From: Fibrobacter succinogenes | GTDB lineage: Bacteria > Fibrobacterota > Fibrobacteria > Fibrobacterales > Fibrobacteraceae | Reading direction: 5' to 3' | Assembly (NCBI GenBank): GCA_902776765.1 | Contig: CACYRP010000024.1 | Coordinates: forward strand, 21,015 to 85,014 | Length of the DNA: 64,000 nt | Part shown: positions 50,301 through 57,890 of the stretch, piece after piece | How positions within the stretch are numbered: the first letter of the stretch is position 1 | Layout of the letters: each line of letters opens with the position of its first letter | The notes under the pieces: generated by a model | Told to the model about the DNA's origin: nothing | Seen by the model: only the letters and a program-made list of their open reading frames with translations | Database searches by the model: none | Made by a program: the position numbers and the translations under genes

Positions 50301-50373
50301 AGGCAACGGGCGGACTCGAACCGCCGAATAAGAGTTTTGCAGACTCGCCCCTTACCAACTTGGGTACGTCGCC
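50301..50373 (-). tRNA. tRNA-Cys (GCA)
   Basis: Minus strand begins GGCGACGTACCC. The acceptor stem GGCGACG pairs with CGTTGCC (one G-U), the anticodon loop is CTGCAAA with anticodon GCA, and the T arm is GGCGG TTCGAGT CCGCC. Discriminator base is U73, characteristic of cysteine tRNAs. CCA is not encoded. A promoter TTGTAT-N16-TATATT lies upstream (50416-50389 on the minus strand). Confidence 0.93.
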
Positions 50374-50388
50374 ATAATTGCAGACGCA

Positions 50389-50416
50389 ATATAAATATTT
50401 ATTTGAACTTATACAA
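50389..50416 (-). promoter_or_regulatory. Promoter of tRNA-Cys
   Basis: On the minus strand TTGTAT, 16-base spacer, TATATT, ending 15 bases before the tRNA. Same spacing and -10 as both tRNA-Glu promoters. Confidence 0.65.
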
Positions 50417-50455
50417 GGGTTCAAAGTAAAAAAAGTCAAAAAAATTTCGTTTTCA

Positions 50456-50484
50456 TTGTCTAGGCCCCCTCCATTACCTATTTT
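50456..50484 (+). promoter_or_regulatory. Candidate leaderless promoter of the DUF374 gene
   Basis: TTGTCT (50456-50461), 17-base spacer, TATTTT (50479-50484), only 6 bases before GTG 50491. Confidence 0.4.
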
Positions 50485-50490
50485 TTACGC

Positions 50491-51036
50491 GTGAAACAGC
50501 CCTCGATTAAGACCAAATTACTCGCCGCGATCGGCGCCCTCTGGATGAGGAGTCTCCGTATCCGCCTTCGCGTCCCCGAGGATTTCCGTCCGGGCATCCT
50601 TGGACTGTGGCACAAGGACCTGCTCGCCAGTTGCGCCGCCTTCAAAGACAAGAACGTTCACATCCTCGTCTCGGAATCAAGCGACGGGGAATTTTTCGCC
50701 CAAGCCGCCAAGCAACTCCATTACGAAGTCACCCGCGGTTCCGACACGCACGGGGCAACAAACGTGCGCCACCTGCTAAAATCGCTCAAGAACGGCCGCT
50801 TTGTCGGCATGGCGCTCGACGGCCCGCACGGGCCGGCCCTCCAGGTGAAACCTGGATCGCTTTGGCTTTCCAAGGCAAGCGAGCGCCCCCTGTGGCATTT
50901 TTGCATCAAGTACGGCAGGCATTTTCGCCTGAACGGGTGGGATAATTTCATAATTCCTCTCCCTTTGACAGCAATTGACATCGAAATTAAGTATCTTTTG
51001 CCCGAAAATATTCAAAATAAGGAAACACAGCCGTGA
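50491..51036 (+). CDS. DUF374 lysophospholipid acyltransferase-like protein
   Basis: Predicted 181 residues starting with GTG. GLWHKDLLASC, LVSESSDGEFFAQAAKQLHY, TRGSDTHGATNVRHLLK and VGMALDGPHGPALQVKPGSLWLS are the motifs of DUF374, related to the LplA/PlsC acyltransferases; the HxxxL and DGP(H/R)GP elements form the probable active site. These proteins are often next to lipid A or lipoprotein genes and may add an acyl chain to a membrane lipid. It overlaps the exonuclease gene by 4 bases (GTGA). Confidence 0.85.
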   Translation: MKQPSIKTKLLAAIGALWMRSLRIRLRVPEDFRPGILGLWHKDLLASCAAFKDKNVHILVSESSDGEFFAQAAKQLHYEVTRGSDTHGATNVRHLLKSLKNGRFVGMALDGPHGPALQVKPGSLWLSKASERPLWHFCIKYGRHFRLNGWDNFIIPLPLTAIDIEIKYLLPENIQNKETQP

Positions 51037-51680
51037 TCGCATTACCTCCAAAATTCGTCGCATTCGACTTAGAAACGACTGGTCTTGTAAACCGCAAGGA
51101 CGAAATCATTGAAATTGGCGCCGTAAAGTTCACTGTAGAGGTGAAAAACGGGCGCGTGGTCCCGAAACTCATCTCGGAATTTGACACGCTCGTAAAGCCC
51201 AACATGCTCATTCCCGCCGAAGCCACCAACGTGAACCACATTACCGACAAAATGGTCGAAAACGCACCGCCAGTAGGTGAAGCACTCAAGCAGTTCACCG
51301 CCTTCTGCGGCCCGGGCTCCATCTTGCTCGCCCACAACGCCAACTTCGACGCCAGCTTTTTGCGCACCGCCTACGAACAGAATCCGCAGTTCACGCCAGG
51401 GAACCCCGTCGTCGATAGCCTCGCTATTTCAAAAACCATCATGCCGGAACTCGCAAACCACAAGCTCGGTTTCATGGCTAATATGTTCATGAAGCGCGGC
51501 GAAATCTCGATGACCATCGACGAAGAAAAGATGCACCGTTCCGTCTATGACTGCGAAATGCTCATGGAAGTGTTTGTGGCCCTCCTCCGCCGCCGCCTTA
51601 AAGAAAAGGAATGGGAAATGGGGAGCATCATGCAGGCCATGGCCAAGTACAAAGGCGTCCCGCAGTTTATTAGAAAGTAG
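51033..51680 (+). CDS. DnaQ/PolC-type 3'-5' exonuclease
   Basis: Predicted 215 residues, GTG start inside the previous stop. Exo I FVAFDLETTGL (Asp, Glu), Exo II LLAHNANFDASFL (Asp) and Exo III HRSVYDCEML (His, Asp) give a complete DEDDh active site. It may serve as the proofreading epsilon subunit of DNA polymerase III or as a stand-alone exonuclease; the short length without a polymerase-binding tail leaves this open. Followed by a strong terminator. Confidence 0.88.
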   Translation: MIALPPKFVAFDLETTGLVNRKDEIIEIGAVKFTVEVKNGRVVPKLISEFDTLVKPNMLIPAEATNVNHITDKMVENAPPVGEALKQFTAFCGPGSILLAHNANFDASFLRTAYEQNPQFTPGNPVVDSLAISKTIMPELANHKLGFMANMFMKRGEISMTIDEEKMHRSVYDCEMLMEVFVALLRRRLKEKEWEMGSIMQAMAKYKGVPQFIRK

Positions 51681-51717
51681 GAAGTAGACAGTAGGCAGTA
51701 GGATGTGACGCGGAAAC

Positions 51718-51758
51718 GTCATTCTGAGCGAAGGTGCATGCACCGAAGTCGAAAGATC
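51718..51758. repeat. GTCATTCTGAGCGAAGG...CCGAAGTCGAAAGATC repeat
   Basis: GTCATTCTGAGCGAAGGTGC and GCACCGAAGTCGAAAGATC form a familiar dispersed intergenic palindrome with TGCATGCA centre. Placed between the exonuclease gene and its terminator. Confidence 0.65.
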
Positions 51759-51812
51759 TAAAAAACTCGTCTCTGCGAAGATAACGAGAAAAAGTGACAA
51801 AGCATAATCGTC

Positions 51813-51839
51813 ACCCTCGAGCAATCGAGGGTCTTTTTT
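51813..51839 (+). terminator. Terminator of the DUF374-exonuclease unit
   Basis: ACCCTCGA GCAA TCGAGGGT followed by CTTTTTT. Confidence 0.88.
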
Positions 51840-51902
51840 GTAGTGAGAAATGCGCCCCAACGCCGCATTTTGGCCGCGCATTCACCTTTCCCAGAATACA
51901 CA

Positions 51903-51933
51903 AAACACCGCCATGCGTTGCATAGCGGTTTTT
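51903..51933 (-). terminator. Terminator of rpmB
   Basis: Leftward hairpin ACCGC-ATGC / GCAT-GCGGT with a T-rich 3' side (GTGTTTTG). Confidence 0.65.
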
Positions 51934-51955
51934 GTTAAACTTTTAATCTAAAAAA

Positions 51956-52177
51956 TTAGATTCCGAGTTCCTGAGCAACAGCCTGGATGCCAAGCTTGCT
52001 GATGGTGCGGAGACCTGCGGCACTAACGCGGAGGGTCACCCAGCGATCTTCTTCAGGAATGTAGAAGCGCTTCTTCTGGAGGTTCGGAAGCTGCTTGATC
52101 AACTTCTTACGATTAGAGTGGGAAACCATGTTGCCCACGAGACCGGCCTTGCCGGTGACTTCACAAATGCGGCTCAT
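51956..52177 (-). CDS. rpmB: 50S ribosomal protein L28
   Basis: Predicted 73 residues from ATG 52177. MSRICEVTGKAGLVGNMVSH, SNRKKLIKQLPNLQKKRF and the closing VTLRVSAAGLRTISKLGI are diagnostic of bL28. The Cys of CEVTG is the only one left of the zinc-binding set, a Zn-less form. It is a single gene with its own terminator; the frame extends upstream to 52207 but the ribosomal start is clear. ispH lies upstream on the same strand after a 67-base gap. Confidence 0.95.
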   Translation of the reverse strand: MSRICEVTGKAGLVGNMVSHSNRKKLIKQLPNLQKKRFYIPEEDRWVTLRVSAAGLRTISKLGIQAVAQELGI

Positions 52178-52244
52178 ATTAAACTCCGTTGTTTTTACAG
52201 GCAGCAATTTTAGCTAAAAATTTCAAAATTGTCAAGGCTAAAGT

Positions 52245-53177
52245 TTAATCTTGCAATGTCTTTGGCAAGTTAAACTTGGTATTTTCCACTAATTTTACAA
52301 GATTTTCGACCTGAAGGCCCTTAACTTTAGCCTTCAAGAAGTCGACAACGCCCTGAACCAGCACTTCAGGTGCGCTCGCTCCGCTCGAAAGTCCGACCGT
52401 TTCGACACCATTAAACCAAGACATGTCAAGATCGTTCACATCGGCAATGAGGTGGCTCGGAAGTCCCTGTTCAAGCCCCAACTCCATCAAGCGCGACGAA
52501 TTTGACGAATTCTTCGCACCGACGACCAAGAGCATATCGACCTTGGAACAAAGTTCAAGAACTGCCGCCTGGCGGTTGCCGGTTGCATAGCAGAGATCGC
52601 CTGCTTCAGGGCCAATAATTTTCGGGAAACGCTTTTTGAGCGCATCTATAATCTTGCGCGTTTCGGCTACAGAAAGCGTCGTCTGCGTGATATAGGCAAG
52701 CTCCTTATCTTCTGGAACCTGCACCATTTCAGCATCGGCCTCGTTACGAATGAGCGTAATCGCACCTTCCGGGAGCTGACCAAGCGTCCCAATCACCTCG
52801 GCATGGCCCGCATGCCCAATCAAGATGATATGGCGACCAGCGTTGTAATGGCGTTTTGCGCTAAAGTGAACCTTAAGCACCAGCGGGCAACTCGCATCAA
52901 GGACCTTCAAATGGCGTGCCTCAGCTTCTGCATAAATGCTTTCGGCGACACCATGTGCCGAGAAAATCACCACGGATCCTTCCGGCACCTGATTGAGTTC
53001 ATCGACAAAAACAACGCCTTTATCCTTAAGAGTATCCACAACAAATTTATTATGCACAATTTCATGGCGCACATATATCGGCGTACCGAATTTTTCGACA
53101 GCTTTTTCGACGACATGGATAGCACGATCTACGCCTGCACAGAATCCACGAGGTGTAGCCAAAACGAGTTTTTTCAT
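52245..53177 (-). CDS. ispH: 4-hydroxy-3-methylbut-2-enyl diphosphate reductase
   Basis: Predicted 310 residues. The three Cys ligands of the 4Fe-4S cluster lie in TPRGFCAGVDRAI (Cys13), LDASCPLVLKVH (Cys near 96) and GDLCYATGNRQ (Cys near 193); HEIVHNKFV, SAHGVA, TQTTLSV and NSSNSSRL are the other family blocks. It is the last step of the MEP isoprenoid route, giving IPP and DMAPP, which would feed the UbiA-type enzyme and menaquinone made elsewhere. It precedes rpmB and follows waaA by 12 bases. Confidence 0.95.
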   Translation of the reverse strand: MKKLVLATPRGFCAGVDRAIHVVEKAVEKFGTPIYVRHEIVHNKFVVDTLKDKGVVFVDELNQVPEGSVVIFSAHGVAESIYAEAEARHLKVLDASCPLVLKVHFSAKRHYNAGRHIILIGHAGHAEVIGTLGQLPEGAITLIRNEADAEMVQVPEDKELAYITQTTLSVAETRKIIDALKKRFPKIIGPEAGDLCYATGNRQAAVLELCSKVDMLLVVGAKNSSNSSRLMELGLEQGLPSHLIADVNDLDMSWFNGVETVGLSSGASAPEVLVQGVVDFLKAKVKGLQVENLVKLVENTKFNLPKTLQD

Positions 53178-53189
53178 AATTCACCTAAT

Positions 53190-54368
53190 TTACTTTAACA
53201 AATTTTTCAAGAATTCAATCAATTGCTGGTACGAATCGCTAATTTTTGCACTTTCATGAGCAAGGAACGTTTGTACCAAGCGCACATCGGGTCTGCTCCG
53301 CTGAGAAAAATCATCCACCGATTGCAACTGAGCGATAACGCCTTCACGAACAAGAGTCGTCACCGTTTCCTTTTGCCCTTCGGCATACGGCCCGACGCAA
53401 GTCGCAACACCCCGCTGGAGAGGTTCCCAAAAATCATGGACGCCAAGGCCACGAGCAAACGAACCACCCACAACAGCCGATTTCGAAATTGCAAAAACGT
53501 CCTTCGTCACGCCAAACTGCGAAACAATGGAAACGGCGCCATTCTGCACTTTAGGCCAATCGACCACCGCAATATTCTGTTCACTCAGCGCTTTGCGGAA
53601 ACCGGCCACTTCCGAGAGACGACGCGGCACAAGCACCACCGATTCTTCACGCTTGATCGATGATACAATCATGCGGCCAAGGCTCGGCCATTCCTGGATG
53701 TGCATCGAGATAAATGAAGTATCGACCGTCGGGTTTTCTGGAGCAACAACAGCCTCACCCGAGCGCACCCACGGCAAAAGTTTCCAGTCGCCGCCAATCA
53801 TCATCCGGGAATTGTTCGACCGCGCAGAAACGCTAAAAAAGCGCGAAAGATCCGACCCGGTCTGCATGCTCGCAAAACCAATCGCCGAGTAATCCATTCC
53901 GGGAATCGCCCTATGGAAACGCCCCGAAATAACAGCCACGGATGGGCGCATCGAAATCCGCAACATCGAAGAAAGATAGCCCGGCCAAAGTTCATTTTCC
54001 GCAAGGACAAGCCCAAGCGGCCTCACGGCCGAAACAAAACTTTTCATCGTTGCAGGCGTATCGGCAGGCGCAATACACGCAGCCACTTCGGCGCCCGAAT
54101 CCTTGATATACGAGAGCACTTCAACTTTTTGCGTTGTCACCAAAAGACGCGGGCAATTCGGCAAATCTTCCTTGAGGAACTTCGCCACATTCAAAAGCAT
54201 CTTGCACTCGCCAAGACTCGCGCCATGCATCCAAAGGAACGGCCCTTTAGGCCACGGGCCACGCAAGCGATCTTTCACATGGTACTTATTTTCTATAACA
54301 GGAACCTTGGCTGCAACTTTGGCTACAGAACCCAAAGCTTCACGCGCAATGTCCAAGACCTTAAACAT
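53190..54368 (-). CDS. waaA: 3-deoxy-D-manno-octulosonic acid (Kdo) transferase
   Basis: Predicted 392 residues. The N-terminal GT-B half has FLWMHGASLGECKMLLNVA and LVLAENELWPGYLSSM (catalytic Glu of HGAS(L/V)GE), the C-terminal half VLVPRRLSEVAGF, VVGGSFARGLGVHDFWEPL and TCVGPY. WaaA adds Kdo to lipid A in the cytoplasmic leaflet, so a Gram-negative outer membrane with Kdo-type lipopolysaccharide is implied. It overlaps the ICMT-like gene by 8 bases, and that gene overlaps the ABC transporter by 8, so the three form one envelope operon with ispH and rpmB downstream. Confidence 0.92.
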   Translation of the reverse strand: MFKVLDIAREALGSVAKVAAKVPVIENKYHVKDRLRGPWPKGPFLWMHGASLGECKMLLNVAKFLKEDLPNCPRLLVTTQKVEVLSYIKDSGAEVAACIAPADTPATMKSFVSAVRPLGLVLAENELWPGYLSSMLRISMRPSVAVISGRFHRAIPGMDYSAIGFASMQTGSDLSRFFSVSARSNNSRMMIGGDWKLLPWVRSGEAVVAPENPTVDTSFISMHIQEWPSLGRMIVSSIKREESVVLVPRRLSEVAGFRKALSEQNIAVVDWPKVQNGAVSIVSQFGVTKDVFAISKSAVVGGSFARGLGVHDFWEPLQRGVATCVGPYAEGQKETVTTLVREGVIAQLQSVDDFSQRSRPDVRLVQTFLAHESAKISDSYQQLIEFLKNLLK

Positions 54369-54978
54369 AGAAAAAAGCCACCTTTCTTAATACCAATAAT
54401 AAATTACAAAACAAAAGCCACAACCACGTAGAAGAATCTGCAAAAAATGCTTGCCAAAAGGTTCTTTGCGGAAGAACGTGTTTGGAATCACCAAAACGCG
54501 GAATAAGCGCAGGAGTTTTCGAAGCCCAAGCGCGCCAATCATCGCCAAACTTCTGTTCCAAAAACAAATCTTCGATTTGCGAAAGCGCCACTTCAAACGC
54601 AATCACGACAAACATAAACGGAACAACCCAATACGAAACTCCCAAATGGAAAAACGCAATTCCAAGTGCAAAGCCGGTATTAGATATATATAGCGGATGA
54701 CGCACATGAGCATAAGGACCGCTAGTCACCAAAGATTCCGCCGCATGGACCTTTCCTCGAGTATGTTCGCCAATAAACCGCCGTGTCTGCACCCGCAAAT
54801 ACGCACTGACCGCATAAAGCAAGAGCGCAATCAACATACCAACAATACAATTATTTATATACAATTCATCAGGCAATAGACTGGGCGGAGCAAGCGCAAG
54901 CGCAATAGCAATAATACCCAAAATATTTCCTCGAAAACGATACAAAAAAGTCGAAACTTTACTTTTCGTACTAAACAT
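54361..54978 (-). CDS. ICMT/PEMT-like membrane methyltransferase
   Basis: Predicted 205 residues from ATG 54978, four to five membrane segments. GPYAHVRHPLYISNTGFALG and EDLFLEQKFGDDWRAWASKT match the C-terminal catalytic part of isoprenylcysteine carboxyl methyltransferase and phospholipid methyltransferase families (RHPxY and E-FG-(E/D)(Y/W) blocks). It probably methylates a small-molecule or lipid substrate with S-adenosylmethionine; the substrate is unknown. Placed between ABC and WaaA genes. Confidence 0.82.
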   Translation of the reverse strand: MFSTKSKVSTFLYRFRGNILGIIAIALALAPPSLLPDELYINNCIVGMLIALLLYAVSAYLRVQTRRFIGEHTRGKVHAAESLVTSGPYAHVRHPLYISNTGFALGIAFFHLGVSYWVVPFMFVVIAFEVALSQIEDLFLEQKFGDDWRAWASKTPALIPRFGDSKHVLPQRTFWQAFFADSSTWLWLLFCNLLLVLRKVAFFYV

Positions 54979-56536
54979 GATCCATCTCCACGACATCAAA
55001 ACGTTGTTCCAATTCACGAGATAAAACATCGTGACTCACGAGAACAACCCATTTATGCAAAAGCTCAGCCGTATCCAGGAACGCCGTCAACAGCGGTTCG
55101 CGATCGACAAGAGCAACAGATGCAAAAGGTTCATCTAGCAAAACCATCGAGCTATCAGAAGCGAGCGCCCACGCCAACGCAACACGCGCGCGTTCCCCGC
55201 CCGACATACCCTCCTTGTCCATAATTTTATTTACACGAGCTGCACGCGCAAATTCAACAACAGCGGCAGAATTCGTCTGTGCAAGAAGCTTTTTCAACAA
55301 ATGAAGCGGAGGCAATTCCAAATCCTGCGCCACAAAAAACACGCTGTTTTTGAACGGCAAACTACAGATAATTTTACCATAATCCCAATCTTCAAGTCCA
55401 GCCAGCAATCGCAACAGCGTTGACTTGCCAACGCCATTCCGACCGCGGACAAGCACCGGCTTTTTCATATTCCAGCAGAGCGAAAAATTGCTGAAAAGCG
55501 TTTCAAAGGCACCTTCGTACGAGAAATCGCCATGCACAATTTCCAAGCTTTCCATATCCGGCACGCAAACATGCTCCACCGAACCCGAATCCGTTTTTTT
55601 CGAAGGAAGCGCTTCGAATTTTTCCAAAACGCTAAGCGCACTCATCGCCGAACGCGCCTGCGGCATCACGCGGGCACATTCTTTTACAGGTTTGTAACAA
55701 AGAAGAACCGCCGAACAAAACAGCACAAGCCCGGTTCCATCCATCCAGCCTTTCGAAATCAAAAGAGCACAGAACGCAAGCACAAAAACCATCGCCAGGA
55801 CCGACACCGATTCTGCCACCAACGAAAGCACACCTTTGCGGAGCGACACATCAAGACCATCGTCTCTAAGGTCACGCACCTGAGCCATTAAATCATCTGA
55901 AACTTCCTTACGTTCAAAGCGGGAACTCCAACGGCGAAAAATTTTTCGCGCAAGGTAAAGCGAACTGCGAAAAGCGGAACGTTCATTCAAAATACTTTCT
56001 TCGGCAGGCCCCATCTTATGCAAGCAGCGCTGCATCCAGCTCACCAGCGGAACAACAACGACAAAAAGGAACAACGTTAAGGGCCATGATATATAGAAGA
56101 GAACAGGCAAAAACACCAACAACTGGAGAACGGCCTGAACCGCTTGGAAAAACACGCCACCATTCGATTGCAAAACGAGAGTCGATTCGTAAGCAGCCTC
56201 GACTTTAGCCTCACCCTCCGGCGTGTGGAAAACGCGCGGAGAAAGTGCCCGCAACGTATGCAAGAACCACGCCATCACGTAAGCGCCCACGCCGAAAAGC
56301 CACTTTTCAGAAACGTTCATTTTCCAGACGAAAAACGCAAAGCGGAGCACCGAAAGGATAACCATCAATCCCAGCCATTGCACAAGCGAAAAAACGGCCT
56401 CGCCCTGAAGAATTTCCATGAACGAACGGATACCCCAAAGCAAAGCGGCATCCGCAGCACTCGCCAAAAGCGCCACCGGCAAAAAACGAAAAATGCCGCG
56501 CCAAAGTATCTTTTTTAACCTTTTTTTCAAAATCAC
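54971..56536 (-). CDS. ABC transporter with fused membrane and ATPase domains
   Basis: Predicted 521 residues. N-terminal ~300 residues have six membrane segments of the exporter type, then an ATPase domain with Walker A GRNGVGKSTLLRLL (about 371-384), signature MSGGERARVALAWALA and Walker B MVLLDEPFAS, with SHDV switch. This is a half-size exporter of the CydCD/MsbA group; the homodimer would move a lipid, peptide or thiol. The Q-loop is VFFVAQDLELPP. It heads the waaA envelope unit; a lipid A or lipid-linked cargo is plausible but unproven. Confidence 0.85.
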   Translation of the reverse strand: MILKKRLKKILWRGIFRFLPVALLASAADAALLWGIRSFMEILQGEAVFSLVQWLGLMVILSVLRFAFFVWKMNVSEKWLFGVGAYVMAWFLHTLRALSPRVFHTPEGEAKVEAAYESTLVLQSNGGVFFQAVQAVLQLLVFLPVLFYISWPLTLFLFVVVVPLVSWMQRCLHKMGPAEESILNERSAFRSSLYLARKIFRRWSSRFERKEVSDDLMAQVRDLRDDGLDVSLRKGVLSLVAESVSVLAMVFVLAFCALLISKGWMDGTGLVLFCSAVLLCYKPVKECARVMPQARSAMSALSVLEKFEALPSKKTDSGSVEHVCVPDMESLEIVHGDFSYEGAFETLFSNFSLCWNMKKPVLVRGRNGVGKSTLLRLLAGLEDWDYGKIICSLPFKNSVFFVAQDLELPPLHLLKKLLAQTNSAAVVEFARAARVNKIMDKEGMSGGERARVALAWALASDSSMVLLDEPFASVALVDREPLLTAFLDTAELLHKWVVLVSHDVLSRELEQRFDVVEMDHV

Positions 56537-56568
56537 GAGGGAAAAATAAAAAAATCAAGCAAAAGCCC

Positions 56569-56596
56569 TTGACATTTTTCTAGAAACATCTATATT
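56569..56596 (+). promoter_or_regulatory. Promoter of tRNA-Glu 1
   Basis: Perfect TTGACA (56569-56574), 16 bases, TATATT (56591-56596) followed by TGG. This defines the housekeeping promoter pattern in this window. Confidence 0.85.
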
Positions 56597-56612
56597 TGGC
56601 GCACACTAAAAC

Positions 56613-56685
56613 GCCCCTATCGTCTAGTGGCCCAGGACTCGGGATTTTCATTCCCGCAACAGCGGTTCGAAACCGCTTGGGGGTA
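56613..56685 (+). tRNA. tRNA-Glu (TTC), copy 1
   Basis: GCCCCTATCGTCTAGTGGCC start; anticodon loop TTTTCAT with anticodon TTC; anticodon stem CGGGA/TCCCG; T arm AGCGG TTCGAAA CCGCT; acceptor GCCCCTA paired with TGGGGGT (G-U at the end). CCA not encoded. Identical to the copy at 56917. Confidence 0.95.
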
Positions 56686-56688
56686 TAA

Positions 56689-56718
56689 AAAGATCGACTG
56701 AAAAGTCGGTCTTTTTTT
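56689..56718 (+). terminator. Terminator 1 after tRNA-Glu 1
   Basis: AAAGATCGACT pairs with AGTCGGTCTTT, then seven Ts. Begins right behind the tRNA in GGTATAAAAAGA. Confidence 0.85.
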
Positions 56719-56731
56719 AACCGCATCACAA

Positions 56732-56769
56732 GGTATAAAAAGACTCATCGAAAGATGGGCCTTTTTTTT
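56732..56769 (+). terminator. Terminator 2 after tRNA-Glu 1
   Basis: Repeats the opening GGTATAAAAAGA, stem GACTCATC/GATGGGCC-like with loop GAAA, then eight Ts. Confidence 0.75.
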
Positions 56770-56780
56770 AACCTTTTTAA

Positions 56781-56818
56781 GGTATAAAAGAACTCAACGT
56801 TAGTTGGGTTCTTTTTTT
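56781..56818 (+). terminator. Terminator 3 after tRNA-Glu 1
   Basis: GGTATAAAAGAACTCAACGT and TAGTTGGGTTC with seven Ts; same opening as its predecessors. Confidence 0.75.
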
Positions 56819-56872
56819 ATTAACGCGGGAGGGGCCCCAGCATCCCCTCAAAAAAAATTGAAAAAAGTACCC

Positions 56873-56900
56873 TTGACATAATTCAATAAAATCCTATATT
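56873..56900 (+). promoter_or_regulatory. Promoter of tRNA-Glu 2
   Basis: TTGACA (56873-56878), 16 bases, TATATT (56895-56900), then TG. Same pattern as copy 1 with an unrelated spacer. Confidence 0.85.
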
Positions 56901-56916
56901 TGTCTCCACATAAAAC

Positions 56917-56989
56917 GCCCCTATCGTCTAGTGGCCCAGGACTCGGGATTTTCATTCCCGCAACAGCGGTTCGAAACCGCTTGGGGGTA
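56917..56989 (+). tRNA. tRNA-Glu (TTC), copy 2
   Basis: Identical to copy 1 over 73 bases. Separate promoter, and its own row of terminators. Confidence 0.95.
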
Positions 56990-57022
56990 TAAAAAGACTC
57001 ATCGAAAGATGGGTCTTTTTTT
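56988..57022 (+). terminator. Terminator 1 after tRNA-Glu 2
   Basis: Opening TATAAAAAGACTC, stem with loop GAAA as in terminator 2 of copy 1, then eight Ts. Confidence 0.8.
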
Positions 57023-57036
57023 TAACCGCGACAAAA

Positions 57037-57073
57037 GGTATAAAAGAACTCAACGTTAGTTGGGTTCTTTTTT
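57037..57073 (+). terminator. Terminator 2 after tRNA-Glu 2
   Basis: GGTATAAAAGAACTCAACGT ... TTGGGTTC plus Ts; nearly identical to terminator 3 of copy 1. Confidence 0.8.
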
Positions 57074-57098
57074 ATACCCACAAGCCAACCGCAACACA

Positions 57099-57137
57099 GG
57101 GTATAAAAAGAGCTCTATGGAAGTAGGGCTCTTTTTT
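57099..57137 (+). terminator. Terminator 3 after tRNA-Glu 2
   Basis: GGGTATAAAAAGAGCTCTAT ... AGGGCTC then six Ts. Completes the tandem set of three. Confidence 0.75.
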
Positions 57138-57169
57138 GTTGCCGCAAGCAAGCGCGCTACCTCTATAAA

Positions 57170-57355
57170 CGGGAAGTCGCCCTCAAGTTGAGGGCGACAG
57201 TAATTTACGAGTTGGAATGAGAGACTTTTGAATAAACTCCAAATACACCAAAACCGTATTTACGGTTCCTTGTCTCGTGACGTTTATTTCGTTTAAAAGC
57301 AGAATGCGCTTGCAATTACACAAGCTGACCAAAGCTCCCCTCTGATACGTTCACA
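57170..57355 (-). ncRNA. Candidate structured ncRNA on the minus strand
   Basis: AATATA at 57362-57367 reads TATATT on the minus strand, a -10 like those of the tRNAs, so a transcript would start near 57354. It is followed by about 185 bases without an open frame. Visible structure in transcript order: a GCTTG/CAAGC hairpin, AATAAAC (57288-57282), GAGAC (57276-57272), an AACCGTA/TACGGTT hairpin, GTTTATT (57237-57231), GTCTC (57225-57221) and a terminal stem GTCGCCCTCAA/TTGAGGGCGAC (57198-57176). AATAAAC-GTTTATT and GAGAC-GTCTC would form an interlocked pseudoknot. I cannot name the family; 6S-like or other small regulatory RNA are possible. Confidence 0.45.
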
Positions 57356-57519
57356 AGGAAAAATATAGCATAATTTTTTTAAAAGAATACATTTTTATTA
57401 CAAAATTTCATTTTTAGACCACAAAAGTGCTAAAAATCACCATTTTTTCGTAAATTCCATATAAAATTCACGAAAAATAACGCGCCGAACAAGAAAAATG
57501 AATTTTTGGGAAATTTTTT

Positions 57520-57805
57520 GCAGCGCTCTCGCGCGGTCAATCGAACCCTCTGCGAGGGTTCTCATCGGCTTATTTCTACTGAAACAAAAAGCGAAGACTT
57601 GCGGCTTCTTTGAGAGAGGGATGGGACAACTTGCTCACTTCGTTTCGCCAGTTGCCCTTCGGGTTACGGCCAAAGGCCGTAATCCTTGACCGCGCTGTGT
57701 TCGCTTCGCTCTCGCGCGGTCAATCGAACCCTCGACCGAGGGTTCTCATCACGTTCATTCTGTTGAAACAAAAAGCGAAGCCTTGCGGCTTCGCTTTTTG
57801 TTTCA
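57520..57805. repeat. Duplicated ~100-base segment next to tRNA-Ser
   Basis: The region around 57523-57625 and that around 57705-57815 share CGCTCTCGCGCGGTCAATCG, AACCCTC...GAGGGTTCTCATC, GAAACAAAAAGCGAAG and CTTGCGGCTTC, i.e. the tRNA-Ser terminator, its flank and a few bases of the tRNA end. The left copy has lost the tRNA. Between them lies a palindrome TTACGGCCAAAGGCCGTAA. Confidence 0.6.
57765..57804 (-). terminator. Terminator of tRNA-Ser
   Basis: Eighteen-base-pair stem GAAACAAAAAGCGAAGCC / GGCTTCGCTTTTTGTTTC, loop TTGC, adjacent to the tRNA 3' end. Confidence 0.85.
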
Positions 57806-57890
57806 AGGAGAGAGAGGGATTCGAACCCTCGGTCCTGTGACAGACTCCGGATTTCGAGACCGGCCCATTCGACCACTCTGGCATCTCTCC
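57806..57890 (-). tRNA. tRNA-Ser (CGA)
   Basis: Minus strand GGAGAGATGCCAGAGTGGTC start; anticodon loop CTCGAAA, anticodon CGA; long variable arm typical of class II serine tRNAs; T arm GAGGG TTCGAAT CCCTC; acceptor GGAGAGA/TCTCTCC. CCA not encoded. Confidence 0.93.

Noticed and set aside
50080..50439. Minus-strand frame of 119 codons
   Set aside because: It runs through the tRNA-Cys gene and two terminators, so it is not a real gene.
57498..57840. Short plus-strand frames around tRNA-Ser
   Set aside because: They cover the tRNA, its terminator and the duplicated flank.
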